Position numbers and translations under genes: made by a program. A stretch of 64,000 bases of DNA from Seminavis robusta (Eukaryota; Bacillariophyta; Bacillariophyceae; Naviculales; Naviculaceae): the NCBI GenBank assembly GCA_903772945.1, contig CAICTM010000058.1, forward strand, positions 83,426 to 147,425, written 5' to 3'. Shown in pieces: positions 55,044 through 64,000 of the stretch; the stretch's first letter is position 1, and every line of letters starts with the position of its first letter. Under the pieces are notes generated by a model that saw only the letters and a program-made list of their open reading frames with translations, made no database searches and was not told the DNA's origin.

Positions 55044-56207
55044 ATGGTGAAGAAAGATGAGCGGCAAAAGGGAGCGAAAGGACAAACAAACCTGGACCAT
55101 ATCAGAGTAGCCGTGGCCTCTGTCAGCAAAGACATGTGCCGGTACAGCTGGACTCTCCCCGATGAGTCCTTGAATCTTCGAATGAAAGATCACTTCTCAT
55201 CGCTGCTGTTTGGGGGATCCATCACAAATACAATCTTGGAACTAGTGCTCCTCGCTGCCCCCTTTGTAGCCATGGGAATGAACGGCCAAGTTTCCACACT
55301 CTTGAATGTTAAAGGAAGCATGACGTTCCTGGAACTATCTGTCTTCTTTTTCGTATGTTCGACTGTTCGAAGAGTCTACAATGCCTACCTGGAAGCAGTC
55401 TATTTTTCATTCCAAAATTTGAGAACGCAACCTCCTAAGGAACATTTGCTCAAGCAAAAGAAGGATCTCATGGGGAGGGACATGGAGCAGCTAGAAATAT
55501 TGGATGGACACGACAAATGGACCATGATCTCCCAGTTTCTACTCAATTTTGGACTCTACTTTTGCCTCCCTGGATATTACCCCTCTCCCCACGAACCACA
55601 ATCCCTCCAGGAACGATTCCTCCGCCTCCTCCTCAACCACTACGTCATGAGCTTTGGAATGTACTGGGCGCATCGATCCCTCCATGAGGTACCGTTTCTT
55701 TGGGAACATATCCACTGCATCCACCACTGGGCCAAGCACCCACTCTCCCGCAACACATACGAAGATCACTGGTTCGACAACTTTTTCAACGCCATTGTGG
55801 GACACTGCTACGCCCAAATCCTCGTACCGCTCGATCGTCCCACCTTTTGGTTCTCACGGATCTTTCGAATCTTGGAAAGTTTGGAAAAACACTCGGGTGT
55901 GAGCTGTGGGTTCAATATCGCCCACTCGATGCAGCAGTGGTTACCGTTTGCGCAGATGCCGCATCATCATGATTGGCATCATGAGGGGTTCAAGGGGAGC
56001 AATTATACCTTTTCCAGTATTGGTGGATTGTGGGATTGTCTGTTTGGGACGAGGAAATCGGGGAGAGCAAACCATTCTGCTACGAGGGAGGATAGGAACG
56101 GCAAGTCCAACGTGATGCAGGATTTGCCTGCTCGATGGTTTAGCCCTCTTTTGCCCTTGGTTGGTTTGACAGTTTTGGTGAGCATAAAGTTGCACGGATC
56201 CTTCTAA
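55044..56207 (+). CDS. Fatty acid hydroxylase / sterol desaturase superfamily protein
   Basis: Single exon, 387 residues, ATG at 55044. It has several hydrophobic segments (LELVLLAAPFVAMGMNG, FLELSVFFFVCSTVRR, FLLNFGLYFCLPGYY, and WFSPLLPLVGLTVLVSI near the end). Histidine boxes sit at AHRSLHE (HX3H), HCIHH (HX2HH) and HHHDWHHEGF (HX2HH). These ligate the di-iron site of ER-membrane oxygenases such as C-4 methylsterol oxidase, sphinganine hydroxylase and fatty acid hydroxylases. The LWEHIHCIHH and EDHWFDNFFN context fits the sterol-oxidase-like branch, but substrate cannot be assigned. The basic N-terminus (MVKKDERQKG) gives no plastid signal. Confidence 0.85.
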   Translation: MVKKDERQKGAKGQTNLDHIRVAVASVSKDMCRYSWTLPDESLNLRMKDHFSSLLFGGSITNTILELVLLAAPFVAMGMNGQVSTLLNVKGSMTFLELSVFFFVCSTVRRVYNAYLEAVYFSFQNLRTQPPKEHLLKQKKDLMGRDMEQLEILDGHDKWTMISQFLLNFGLYFCLPGYYPSPHEPQSLQERFLRLLLNHYVMSFGMYWAHRSLHEVPFLWEHIHCIHHWAKHPLSRNTYEDHWFDNFFNAIVGHCYAQILVPLDRPTFWFSRIFRILESLEKHSGVSCGFNIAHSMQQWLPFAQMPHHHDWHHEGFKGSNYTFSSIGGLWDCLFGTRKSGRANHSATREDRNGKSNVMQDLPARWFSPLLPLVGLTVLVSIKLHGSF

Positions 56208-56791
56208 CGTTTTGTTCGTCAGACAAGGATGATGAGTTGAGGTGGCCCCCATGTCAACTTCGTTGGGGAGGTGCATGCCTTGTTCCCCAGCCAACAATTA
56301 CCAGTCAGGTACTAGTGGCTTCTTGCCCGTACCGGAAACTCTCGCCATGACTCGGCAGAGCAATGTTGGGGTCTCATCTAGAGGACGGACGGCAGAGGCG
56401 GTGGCTGGGAGTCGAGGAAGACTCGACTCGACTCGACTCGACTCGACTCGACTCGACTCCGTAGGGACTGTCCATGAGGACGAAAAGGAATTATGGAATG
56501 TTCGTATAGAAACACTCTAGCTAGTTTGTTTCACGCGCACAATTGAGCGCAAGTTTGGATGGGGAAAGCTGCCATTATTGTTATCAAAAATTTCAGTGGG
56601 ACCGCTGCTGCTTTCATCAGTCAAGCTCAGCTTGCAGCTTAGTCTTAGACAAGATAACAGATCATGGTTGTAGCTATATATTATGTCACCTATATTGGCC
56701 AAAACGCATCCATGGTACAGGTGCAGACACTTCTTCCCATGTGCACTCCTCATGGGCTCGACAAATAAGCCTGTCTCTAGCATTGCATTCA
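56208..56791. other. Convergent spacer with GACTC microsatellite
   Basis: 584 bp between the hydroxylase and LRR gene ends. Besides the (GACTC)8 repeat nothing structured is evident. Confidence 0.5.
56420..56459. repeat. (GACTC)8 microsatellite
   Basis: Eight perfect head-to-tail copies of GACTC in 40 bp. Confidence 0.97.
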
Positions 56792-59217
56792 TCAGCATGG
56801 GTCACAGTTGCATCCACAAAGTAAGGTGCCTTGGCACACATTCGTCTTGGTGATTTTGCCAGTACAGCCATGAGCTTCATGGCATTTCCTTTCATACCCA
56901 CGTATCATGCCACACAGCTGATCAGGGATGCTCCCAGACAAGGATGTATTGGTGACAACTAGGGCAGTCAACTTGGTCAAGGCAAGGAGCTCTGTGGGTA
57001 GAGTTCCAGACAAGCCTGTGTCATGCAGTTGTAAGCGAAGAAGGTTGGACATGAAACCAATCTCACTTGGAATGGTGCCGGTGAATCTAGTCCCATTCAT
57101 CTGTAGCGCAATCATTGAAGTCAGGCTTGAAAACAAGCCTGGAGGGAGTTTGTCCTCTAGCTGGTTGGAACTCATGTCTAGCCAAGTCAAGTCTGCGTGA
57201 AAAGAGCATGGTAAACTAAGCCAACGTTTTCTTGTCAAAACATCCCTGATTTGAGGACTTACTCCTTAGATTTGACAATGCTGGTGGGAGGTGTCCTGAG
57301 AGAGAATTCTCCGATAGTTTTAGAGAACCCTATGAAAAAGATCAAAGGCGGCAAAGAACTGTCAGCATATCACTAGCTAGAGCACCAATCTACCGGCAGC
57401 TTTACTTACTAGCTGTGTCAATTGCCAAAGTTGACTTGGAATCAACCCTCTAAGGTTCCACTCATCAAGGAACAACCTTGCAAGATTGGACAACCTTGCA
57501 ATTTCAGCTTGGTGTGCAGAGATTAGTAAAATCTAGATGCCTTGTCTGGTACAACAACAAAAGATGACTTACTGGGTATTCGGCCATTGATATCATCAGC
57601 CGTGTTGATTAGCATGAGATCCTTTAGTTGGGGCATGCTTTCAATGACTTTCGGCAAAACTTCCTCCGAGGCTAGTTGAGGGCAATAATGTATTGCCAAG
57701 GATGTCAAGTTTGTTAGCTTGAATAGTTTTGATGGGACTGTGCCTGGTAACAGTAGGGAGAAAAGCGTATTAGTGATGACAATTGCATGCTTAGTTGGAA
57801 CACAAAGTAGAAGCATACCTGTCAGCTGGGTATTGCCCATGAACATGTCTGTTAGATGACCTAAATTTCCCAGTTCCGTGGGAACAGTTCCACATATTCC
57901 AGCCCCCCCCCCCAACCGTAGCAGCCTCAAACCTGAAAGGAGACCCAGCTCTGTAGGAATTGTTCCTGAAAGTTCTGTCTTGAATGTTCCCAAAACTGTC
58001 AGCTTTGTTAGACATCCAATTTCCGTTGGGATCTGCCCTTTCAATTCCAAGTTCCCTGTCAAATCCAGAAGCTCCAAATCTGCACTCAAAAGGGATAGCT
58101 CTGGTGGAATGGTTCCATCTAGGTTGTTTCTAGAAAAGGACAAACCATGTATATGCCCAGAATCATCACATTGCATGTCGGGAGAATCAGGACTAAAAAT
58201 TTGCTGTTCCCAGTTGCACTCATGTACTTCCCAGTCTAGCCAGCCTTGATTATACACCCAAAAGTCTCCCCTGGTGGAGAAGAAGAAGGTAGCCAAAGCA
58301 AATATTTGGGTCAACCTCCAATTGGGATAGGTTTGAATCTTCGTTCGGTTCTCCAACAGCCATTCATAAGCGTTGCATTGGGGAGATCTATGGTCTTGTA
58401 GAGCTTCCAAGGTGTAGTTGGGAAGATTAAGAGATGTCAGAATGCCATCAATCAAACTTGATGGTGCTTGCGTGGCTGCTGGCAGCACTGGAACCCTAAC
58501 AGCCCCGTTTTCTGCGACGGATTGGCTGGTGCTTTCTTTGCCCCAGATAGTTCGATTTAACACCACAAAAATCACCAGGAAAGTGGTCACAATGAGCATA
58601 CCAACAAAAAATTCCAGTGAAACATAACACCAGAGTTTTCTGTTCCAAACAGTTCTGTTTCTCGCAATGAATGGGACTCCACTTGGGAGCAATTCTTCTA
58701 AACCCTGATGGTCTATGGGTCGTGCAACAGCTATCAAGGGGACTTCACTAGGGAGCATTTCTTCTGAACCCTGATGGTCTATGGGGTGTGCAACAGATTG
58801 AATATCATCTTCCTCCCAGCTTTCGCCTGCCTTGTGAGGTCCCAAAGGTTCTTCGTCATTGTCAACCGAAGGTTCATCTTCTTCTTGAGGACGAGAAGTG
58901 ACCCCATTTACAGCATATGCTCCTGGCTGTACAAGTGTTTCTGTCTGTTCAGAATCTGTCTGTTCAGAATCAATAGTAGCCCTGGCATCAGCAGCCCTTT
59001 GGGCTACGATTTCCATCAAGTCAAAGCCATCATTCTCGTCACTACTCTTCGTACTACTACGTGGGTCAAGGGCAACTAGAATCTCACTTGGCGGTCCATT
59101 CCCTAGATGTTGGTGTTCTCTTTCTCGAGAATTGCTGTGGTCTTCAGCTGCTGCATCAATCCTCTGATCCACAAGCTGTGTCAGCTCCAAGTCGTCGTTG
59201 CCATTATCAGTATTCAT
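56792..59217 (-). CDS. Transmembrane leucine-rich-repeat protein, receptor-like, no kinase
   Basis: Five exons: 57819-59217, 57573-57743, 57410-57507, 57263-57329 and 56792-57192, totalling 2136 nt, 711 residues. Intron 1 (57744-57818, 75 nt) is in frame and stop-free. The N-terminal 195 residues are acidic and cytoplasmic-like, with a duplicated phrase (PIDHQGSEEMLPSEVPLIA / PIDHQGLEELLPSGVPFIA). One membrane helix reads VGMLIVTTFLVIFVVL. The outside part starts with a conserved cap (CNAYEWLLEN, YPNWRLTQIFALATFFFST, HECNWE) and continues with plant-type LRRs (LDGTIPPELSLL, LKGQIPTEIGCL, LSGTIPTELGLL, FTGTIPSEIGFM, LSGTLPTELLAL). The end is Cys-rich (CQGTLLCGCNCDPC). Similar proteins form large families in pennate diatoms. 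No kinase domain, so signalling would need a partner. An 11-nt G run (57903-57913) lies in exon 1. Confidence 0.88.
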
Positions 59218-59395
59218 TGTTGGCCCTTCTGGTTGCCAAAGCTCTCGCTACATAAACATGTTCTGTACATGCAATGAATGGACAAGCAGTAAGTGTGTGG
59301 GAGAGTCACCAAGGAAAAGAGGGCTGCCTCGCTCCTGCTGAGAGGCCCCCAAAAGCACGCACCTTAAGGTTTTGAGTTTCAAGGGTATCATGCAT

Positions 59396-59492
59396 ATAAT
59401 ATGTATCGTACGTATTGTATATATTGTACATATTGTATGTATCATACGTATTGTACGTATCATATGTATCGTACGTATTATACGTATTATAC
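59396..59492. repeat. 9-bp-period GTATYGTAC array
   Basis: About ten imperfect units such as GTATCGTAC, GTATTGTAT and GTATCATAC in a row. The array is almost pure alternating purine-pyrimidine steps, so it can form many small hairpins. A minus-strand reading would give Tyr-Asn/Asp-Thr repeats, a by-product of the 9-bp period. Confidence 0.9.
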
Positions 59493-59954
59493 GAGCGAAC
59501 GTGGACCAATGAGAACTCCCTTGATCAGCAGCAGCCATTTTTAAAAAGCACACCAACAACAAAAACCACACCAACAACAAAAACACCACCATCCACACTT
59601 CTTCTTCTCTCCTCTTGTTGCTCCTGCTATTGTTGCTTCTGTTGTTATTCAGCTATCACACCATCTCTACCACTACTATCAGGTACATTTACTCAGCTTC
59701 CTGCTTGTGAAATGGTCAGAGAGAGTGGCTATTCATCAGATGAGCAAAAGTGATGTCATATCACCCTCTTTTCTTTCCTCCTCCATGCCATACCCAAGTC
59801 TCTCAACAATGCTTTCACTCTTTCTCTACTATTCATAGACTGATAGAACAAGGTGAACAAGGCAGGACACCACCCAGGAAGTCAAGGAAGTCAAGAAACA
59901 GCACATTTCCATTTCACCAGTAGATCACAGTACTGAAATCCTGTAAGTACCCTT

Positions 59955-60135
59955 TGTATCGTACGTATGATATATATAATATGTATCGTATGTATGATAC
60001 GTATGGTATGTATTGTATGTATCATAGCTACAAACCTTTTGTATGATATGTATGATATGTATCGTATGTATGATATGTATCGTATGTATCGTATGTACTA
60101 TATCTATTATATGTATAATGTATATCATACATATT
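59955..60135. repeat. Second 9-bp-period GTATGTATC array
   Basis: About eighteen imperfect units (ATGTATCGT, ATGTATGAT) interrupted by AGCTACAAACCTTTT near 60027-60041. Same orientation and unit type as the array at 59396-59492, some 460 bp away. Confidence 0.9.
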
Positions 60136-60571
60136 TCTGTATTGTACTGACTGCAATCTTTGTTTCTGCTGTTTGTATATGGCTTTATTCATAGGTATCA
60201 TGGCTGAAGGTGACACTAACCCCATGGGGGTTCTGGTCGTCCTAAAAGGACACGGCAGACAGCAGCCAAGGACGATAACTTTTAGGAGCGAGAGCTCTGG
60301 ATTCCTCTGGGATAGCTCCAACAGCTATGCTGGCCTACAACTCCAGCATGCGCAGTTGGCTTATCTCCCAGCAAAGCAGCAAGAAAGGATCGTCCTTTCT
60401 ACCATAGTTAAGAAAATAGTACGAAAGATTGAGACCGATCCTGATTAGCTTGTAGCCCCATTGATACCGCAGCAGTTGATACCCATCCTGTTGAGGCCGG
60501 GCAGAAGCCGTAGGAGGTAGCAGATAGTACTGTTCCCAGACTGCCACTGCACGATTGAATAACGAAGGCCC

Positions 60572-60643
60572 CCAGCTCCTGAGGAGAGCTGGCCCAAAGG
60601 GCCCAGCAGAGAGCTCTGCTGGCCCTCCTGTCTGACTGACAGG
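60572..60643. repeat. Three consecutive short hairpins
   Basis: Stem 1 is CCAGCTC/GAGCTGG (60572-60578 with 60586-60592). Stem 2 is CCAGCAGAG/CTCTGCTGG (60603-60611 with 60614-60622), extendable by AGGG/CCCT with a bulge. Stem 3 is CCTGTC/GACAGG (60627-60632 with 60638-60643). They could fold in RNA or mark an element end. Confidence 0.7.
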
Positions 60644-61169
60644 GCCAAGTCCTTGGTTTGGTGCCTACTGCTAACGTGGGGAAATACTACTTGAATAGAG
60701 GGATCTTGTAGAGGTAGCTACCACCCGACGAGATCAACTGCAACTATTCAAGACGAGTGCAAGGTAAATGCAAAGTTCGCTTCTTAGTAATTCATAATCT
60801 GTGTTGTGAGCTTTGATTTATGCGATCAGTAACGCTAGTTGTAGCGTGTTGGATCAATACATCGTGGTAGTTGATACGGAAGTCAACGTGGTATTTGCGG
60901 GAAACGGTTCGTTGGCAGGATGCTTTACTCCTGTCGAATACTCCAATTTACCGTGTCCTTTGTTTCGTGAGAACGTGTTCTTGCCAGCGTTCTCTGTTCC
61001 ATCGTGTTGACTCATAAAACATGACCCAATCTACTCACGGATACTCTGAGTCTGGGAGGAACTGTAACGCTTTCACTCCCCTCAGTGGCGACTGTCGACT
61101 CTGAGTGTTTCTTACCGCAATCCTTGGTATCTCCTGACCAAAACAAAGTGCATTCAGCATAGGCCATAC

Positions 61170-62760
61170 CGATGTATAGTCCCAGTGTTGCTGAGGATAT
61201 CTGCAGGGTTAGAGATCCAGGGATATGATGAATCTCAAGATACTTGCAGCAACGGCTTCCCTAGTACGGTGGTAGGAAAGCGCATTGTGTCTTTTGAGAA
61301 TCTTTGAGTGTGGCATCGAGGCGGTGTTGACTACCGTCTCGTTGTCTCCGAACATCATGGTCGGTGTGTCGGACCAGTACTCCTAGGACCTGAACGTGCT
61401 CCGTAGGTCAATTGATCTGTTCAGTGGCGGTAAGGGCTGCAACATACTAAGATCGAACGTTGCGGTCTCGACAGTTGACTGTAGCTTGCTGAACCAGTCG
61501 ATGGGAGTCTTGTTCGCTAGGTGTAGGACTCCGGTAACTTATCGGCCACTGATGAGATCGTTATAGAGGTTCGCATCCACATATGTGGTGAGAAGACCCG
61601 TTTGCCTCGAGGTACCGGTGCGTTGTGCGGCTGAACTTCTTTGGCACCATGGTAGCATGAGTATTCCCATTCGTACTCTTTCTTGGGAATCGCTGAGTAA
61701 TCCGGTTCCTCCTTCCGGATACGTATGATGCCGTGTCGCATCTTGGAAAGGTACCCGCAGATTCTCTTGACTCGCTCTAAGTGGCCATTCTTGGTGCTGC
61801 CCGAAATCTGGACATCGTCATGGTGGCCGTGGCGATTCGAACCTTCCAATTTGGATGCCCACTCTAGACTACCGATGAGTGACTGATACTTCTTTTGTGT
61901 GTCCATATCAGTAGCTCTGTTGTGTCAGTCTCTGGTGTCTTCCTTTGATGAGTGGGGAGATGAGGCTTGTTTGGGCATGGTTCCGAAGTCCGTTGTAGTT
62001 GCTGAGTACTCTTCTCATATTTTGCGAGGTGCGTAATCAAGTACTCCGTTCTCATCACGGAAGAATCACATCCTAGGTTGAATCTGATGGGACCGGTTCC
62101 CTTCTAGTTTTGAACTTGTGCTTCCCTACCAATGTCTCGATGATCTTGGATGCGTCTTTTCTGACAATAAGGAGGTTCGTCTACGTATCACAGCTATGTA
62201 TTCGTTAGTAGCTCCCTTTGTCTCTCATCCAGTGTCTGATTCGGCTTTTGAAGAGATAGAATCCCATCGAACGAAGGACATTGCAAATCGTTCATCCCAT
62301 CGTAACCCAGTAAGACCTGAGTCCGTATGGGGCACGGCTGATGATGCTGAGGTGCATCCTTCTCGATCTCCAAATTCGGGTCTGCGACAACGTTATACCT
62401 TCTCTTTCGTAAATTGATTCCAAGTAGGCTTTTCCAATGTCTGTTGCCCATACCTCACAATCATTGAGTTCTTGCGAGGAATGTGAGGATACGAATCCCT
62501 CCTAACGAAACAACACTGGAATAGACGGAGTTTACTGGTTTATCAGTTAGATGTCCTCCAGCGACAAGTCGTGCTTTTGTCGCCCATCGTGTTTGATGCG
62601 TTCCATACACCATAGTGCACTCGAGTTCTTCTTCCAATCTGGTCCAGGGTTTATGTCCCTTTCCTTTGTTGCATGAAGGTCTCGTACTCATCAATCTTGA
62701 TATAAGTTCGATCATCTCCGGCAATCTCTCCACTTGGTATCTCATTGCTTGCGTCTAGTT
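61170..62760 (-). pseudogene. Decayed copia pol fragment (RT to RNase H)
   Basis: Minus-strand pieces in several frames, with stops, follow copia order. RT start: KARLVAGGHLTDKPVNSVYS and VVSLGGIRILTFLA (about 62470-62600). RNase H side: YQSLIGSLEWASKLEGSN, GHLERVKRICGYLSKMRHGI (61700-61900), then TTYVDANLYNDLISG, NKTPIDWFSK, QSTVETATF and HRTREAVAAS towards 61230. Many small indels and stop codons show long inactivity. It belongs to a lineage different from the intact element, judged by the very different RNase H sequence. The fragment probably continues upstream past 62760 (VFMYGFQVPRNHDTAMELDA). Confidence 0.8.
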
Positions 62761-62849
62761 CCATGGCTGTATCATGGTTGCGCGGAACTTGGAATCCGTA
62801 CATGAACACGGGCTTGGTCCTTACAATGATAGGAGGAAGTTGAAACTCT

Positions 62850-63340
62850 TCGCAGTTGGTGTGGCCGCTCGTACAGTTCGACCCTATTCTCCGAGATACG
62901 CTAGATTGTCGCGAGATGCTTCCATACTGGTTGCTACCTGGTAGGTTGCTTTAGAATGTATACTTCTCATGTTGCTAGTTAGACCGTGTGCCTTGCAATC
63001 TGTATCGCATGCGAGATTAGATGGCGACCGTGACTGTTTCAGACTCATGTACTCCTATCTTGTCTTTAGTGGTAATGGGCTCCCAAGTTATCTCTCGGGT
63101 TTGTCGCAATATCCAACTGTGTGAGCATGTTTCCCAATGCGTTCATCCAAACCTCGCTCGCTCGCTCTCTGTATCGTTCCTTATCAGATGATGACTTCTT
63201 GGAAGTAAGGCTGACAACTTGACGCTAGAATCGCGTCGAAGAGTCATGGTCTCAAACTTCCATGTGCTCACTATTGCAAGGTTTGGTCGATACCTGCTTT
63301 CAGCATCAGAAGTCCTACTGAATAATCGTTGGTATTGGGC
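62850..63340. other. Low-information stretch between two copia fragments
   Basis: About 490 bp where I see no coding continuity. It may hold very decayed integrase or spacer sequence joining the two oppositely oriented pol fragments. Confidence 0.4.
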
Positions 63341-63379
63341 ATATTGATTGACACTGACACATATGCCTCTTTCCTGACA

Positions 63380-63992
63380 TACAAGAAGGGACGACAAGTC
63401 ATCTATGTCGTGGTGGAAAGAGCCATCTACCGAATGGTTTTGGCAGGATTACTCTGGTACAAGCTCTTCAGGAGCGACCTTGAACAAATTGGATTTGTGT
63501 TCAACAGATACGATCCTTGTGTGGCAAACCGCATGATCGAGGGGTACCACAAAACAATTCGATTTCATGTCGATGACCTAATGTCAATCCACAGAATGAA
63601 GTTGGTGAATACCCAAACTCTGGAATGGTTCAACGCTAGGTATGGAACCTATGGAGCAGTGAAGGCAACCCGTGGTCACAAGCATGACTACTTGGGGATG
63701 ACGGTGGCCTTTTCCGATCCAGGCAAGGTAGTCATTGACATGATTGACTATCTTAAGAAGATGATCTTGGAGGTTCCCGGTGGACTTCGAGCAAATGAAG
63801 AAGTTGCCCAGCGCGGCACCTGCCGAATTATTCAGTTCTGGTGATGGAGCTGCTTTGGATGACAAGACCAGAGAAAACTATCACACCAACGCAGCACAGC
63901 TGTTGTTCGCGTGCAAGAGAGCAGGACCAGATGTTCAGACACTAACAATTGTTCTCTGCACACGTGTGAGGGATCCCACAGTTGATGACTAG
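63380..63992 (+). pseudogene. Copia reverse-transcriptase fragment, plus strand, frameshifted
   Basis: The frame open to 63844 reads LLWYKLFRSDLEQIGFVFNR, YDPCVANRMIEG, then FHVDDLMSIHR (the YVDD-type catalytic site as HVDD) and HKHDYLGMTVAFSDPGK. At about 63780-63845 the sense moves to another frame, which continues MDFEQMKKLPSAAPAE, NYHTNAAQLLFACKRAGPDV up to TGA at 63990. One small indel therefore separates the pieces. The missing N-terminal RT part and absent LTRs make this a relic. It is similar in lineage to the minus-strand relic at 61170-62760 but inverted. Confidence 0.8.
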
Positions 63993-64000
63993 GGCAAGTT

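Larger units (their letters stand above)
59218..61169. other. Repeat-rich spacer
   Basis: Nearly 2 kb without a supported gene. It holds two 9-bp-period arrays and a triple hairpin, listed separately. A 90-codon frame at 60179-60448 has no recognisable family. Confidence 0.6.

Noticed and set aside
56462-56500. Hammerhead-like phrase CATGAGGACGAAAA
   Set aside because: The CUGAUGA core is not intact and no closing stems I and III could be found.
59306-59509. Tyr-Asp-Thr repeat protein
   Set aside because: Direct product of the 9-bp DNA period; no non-repetitive coding sequence attached.
60179-60448. Possible 90-residue gene (MALFIGIMAEGD...)
   Set aside because: No family resemblance, repeat-rich context, and no supporting neighbour or splice signals.

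Overview
The window is nuclear DNA from a photosynthetic stramenopile, most probably a raphid pennate diatom. The signs are short GT-AG introns (about 50-150 nt), organelle presequences ending in a THGFV motif like the plastid cleavage motif of diatoms, an almost intact Ty1/copia element plus decayed relatives, a 27-residue 'AHENGCPW' ankyrin family, a membrane LRR protein of the kind expanded in diatoms, and cytoplasmic (not axonemal) dynein. The species cannot be fixed from sequence alone.

Layout. 1-9918 (minus): 3'-truncated SNF5/SMARCB1-like gene, then a 2447-residue nuclear-looking protein in three exons. 9919-12340: repeat-rich spacer with an inverted-repeat-bounded segment, hairpin repeats, and GTTTACC and AAGTCGCG arrays. 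12341-25816 (minus): complete cytoplasmic dynein 1 heavy chain in ten exons, 4237 residues. 26555-27475: ankyrin protein. 27625-31017 (minus): ZRANB3-type annealing helicase with NZF and HNH. 31276-38271: an F-box gene split by a 5.7-kb copia element (31597-37306, minus) with 231-bp LTRs and a 5-bp target duplication. 38762-46745: LRR-like protein, Rossmann methyltransferase, and a plastid-targeted EngB GTPase with a long helical N-terminus. 46746-47759: aspartate carbamoyltransferase. 47830-49893 (minus): decayed ankyrin tail and an intact ankyrin array gene. 50065-56207: NSUN6-like tRNA/RNA m5C methyltransferase, SAP/U-box/Sel1 protein, a two-exon CDC26 (APC12) gene, a small plastid membrane protein, and a sterol-desaturase/fatty acid hydroxylase family enzyme. 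56792-59217 (minus): five-exon transmembrane LRR protein. 59218-64000: repeat-rich, with 9-bp ATGTATCGT-like arrays, a triple hairpin, and two oppositely oriented decayed copia pol fragments.

The genes are not an operon. Most are compact, single-exon or few-exon housekeeping genes in divergent or convergent pairs with 150-330 bp spacers. Themes are chromatin and genome maintenance (SNF5, ZRANB3), protein turnover (U-box, CDC26, F-box), RNA modification and organelle ribosome assembly (NSUN6, EngB), pyrimidine synthesis (ATCase) and transport (dynein). Exon joins were made by hand from GT-AG sites and frame continuity; the dynein, LRR, EngB, CDC26 and 2447-residue models all close in frame. 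I found no clearly novel multi-gene system. The most interesting items are the young copia insertion with a single in-frame amber codon between gag and pol, the unusual repeat spacer at 10.1-11.7 kb, and the EngB protein architecture.
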